This document shows, piece by piece, positions 39,256 through 39,289 of a DNA stretch of 39,289 bases. Below the pieces are notes generated by a model. That model did not search any database, was not told where the DNA came from, and saw only the letters and a program-made list of their open reading frames with translations. A program made the translations under genes and the position numbers. Within the stretch, counting starts at the first letter, position 1. Each line of letters opens with the position of its first letter. The stretch is from an uncultured Oscillospiraceae bacterium (GTDB lineage: Bacteria; Bacillota; Clostridia; Oscillospirales; Acutalibacteraceae): the NCBI GenBank assembly GCA_900543215.1, contig UQQR01000016.1, positions 1 through 39,289 of the forward strand, written 5' to 3'.

Positions 39256-39289
39256 TTATCCGCTAAAACACAGTATCTATCAGCATTTT

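Noticed and set aside
1..39289. CRISPR arrays, rRNA and tRNA genes
   Set aside because: I looked for regularly spaced repeats and for cloverleaf or rRNA-like sequence and saw none.

Overview
The window looks like part of a large integrative and conjugative element (or conjugative plasmid) from a Gram-positive anaerobe of class Clostridia. The supports are strong AGGAGG-type ribosome sites, TTGACA/TATAAT promoters, frequent GTG/TTG starts, a RepA_N initiator, PrgI/VirB4/VirD4 transfer proteins, Cna-B surface proteins and the run of small families typical of Clostridia elements. No relaxase, integrase or attachment site is visible, so neither end of the element is inside the window. Nearly all core genes are on the + strand in tightly packed, often overlapping operons. 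All family and DUF names are from memory and the protein sequence alone.

Layout. 1-362: hairpin-rich non-coding DNA. 363-1169: CAP-domain lipoprotein with its own terminator. 1230-8970: a Tad/Flp-type pilus locus: leader, two near-identical pilins, prepilin peptidase, CpaB, TadZ-like ATPase, TadA/CpaF ATPase, TadB, TadC and two pseudopilins. A minus-strand DUF2442/DUF4160 cassette splits tadA from tadB. 8984-14375: three envelope proteins, including a 778-residue secreted protein and an 801-residue NlpC/P60-Cna-B wall-anchored protein. 14368-20795: type IV secretion core (VirB2-like, VirB6-like, VirB8/VirB1-type membrane protein, PrgI/VirB3, VirB4, DUF3789), interrupted by an inverted MntA/HepT cassette. 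20784-22953: a minus-strand block of three toxin-antitoxin-like cassettes. 22969-29502: TraM-like protein, a wHTH-like unknown, VirD4, RepA_N, a DUF5697-like protein, an S1-like protein and an XF1762 protein.

29663-31212: an IS1182-family insertion flanked by 20-bp direct repeats. 31213-32091: no long gene, but a folded RNA candidate, a probable type I toxin-antitoxin locus with a 21-residue hydrophobic peptide and an antisense promoter, then a promoter-driven leader with two terminators. 32092-39255: a DNA-processing operon with an SNF2-like helicase (split by a 273-bp palindromic element), a DUF6809-like protein, a DNA sliding clamp homologue, a MoxR-type AAA+ ATPase, SSB and an unknown protein.

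Reading together: the T4SS (pilin, channel, ATPases, coupling protein) would move DNA, the replication genes would process or maintain it, and the Tad pilus with its adhesins could provide cell-cell contact. The coupling of a complete Tad-like pilus to a conjugation machine is the main system-level point. Secondary points are (i) an IS and a probable MITE derived from it, each inserted into a terminator stem-loop with exactly 20 bp duplicated, (ii) a compact type I toxin-antitoxin locus next to a three-way-junction RNA candidate, and (iii) minus-strand cassettes whose terminators run into the 3' ends of conjugation genes.
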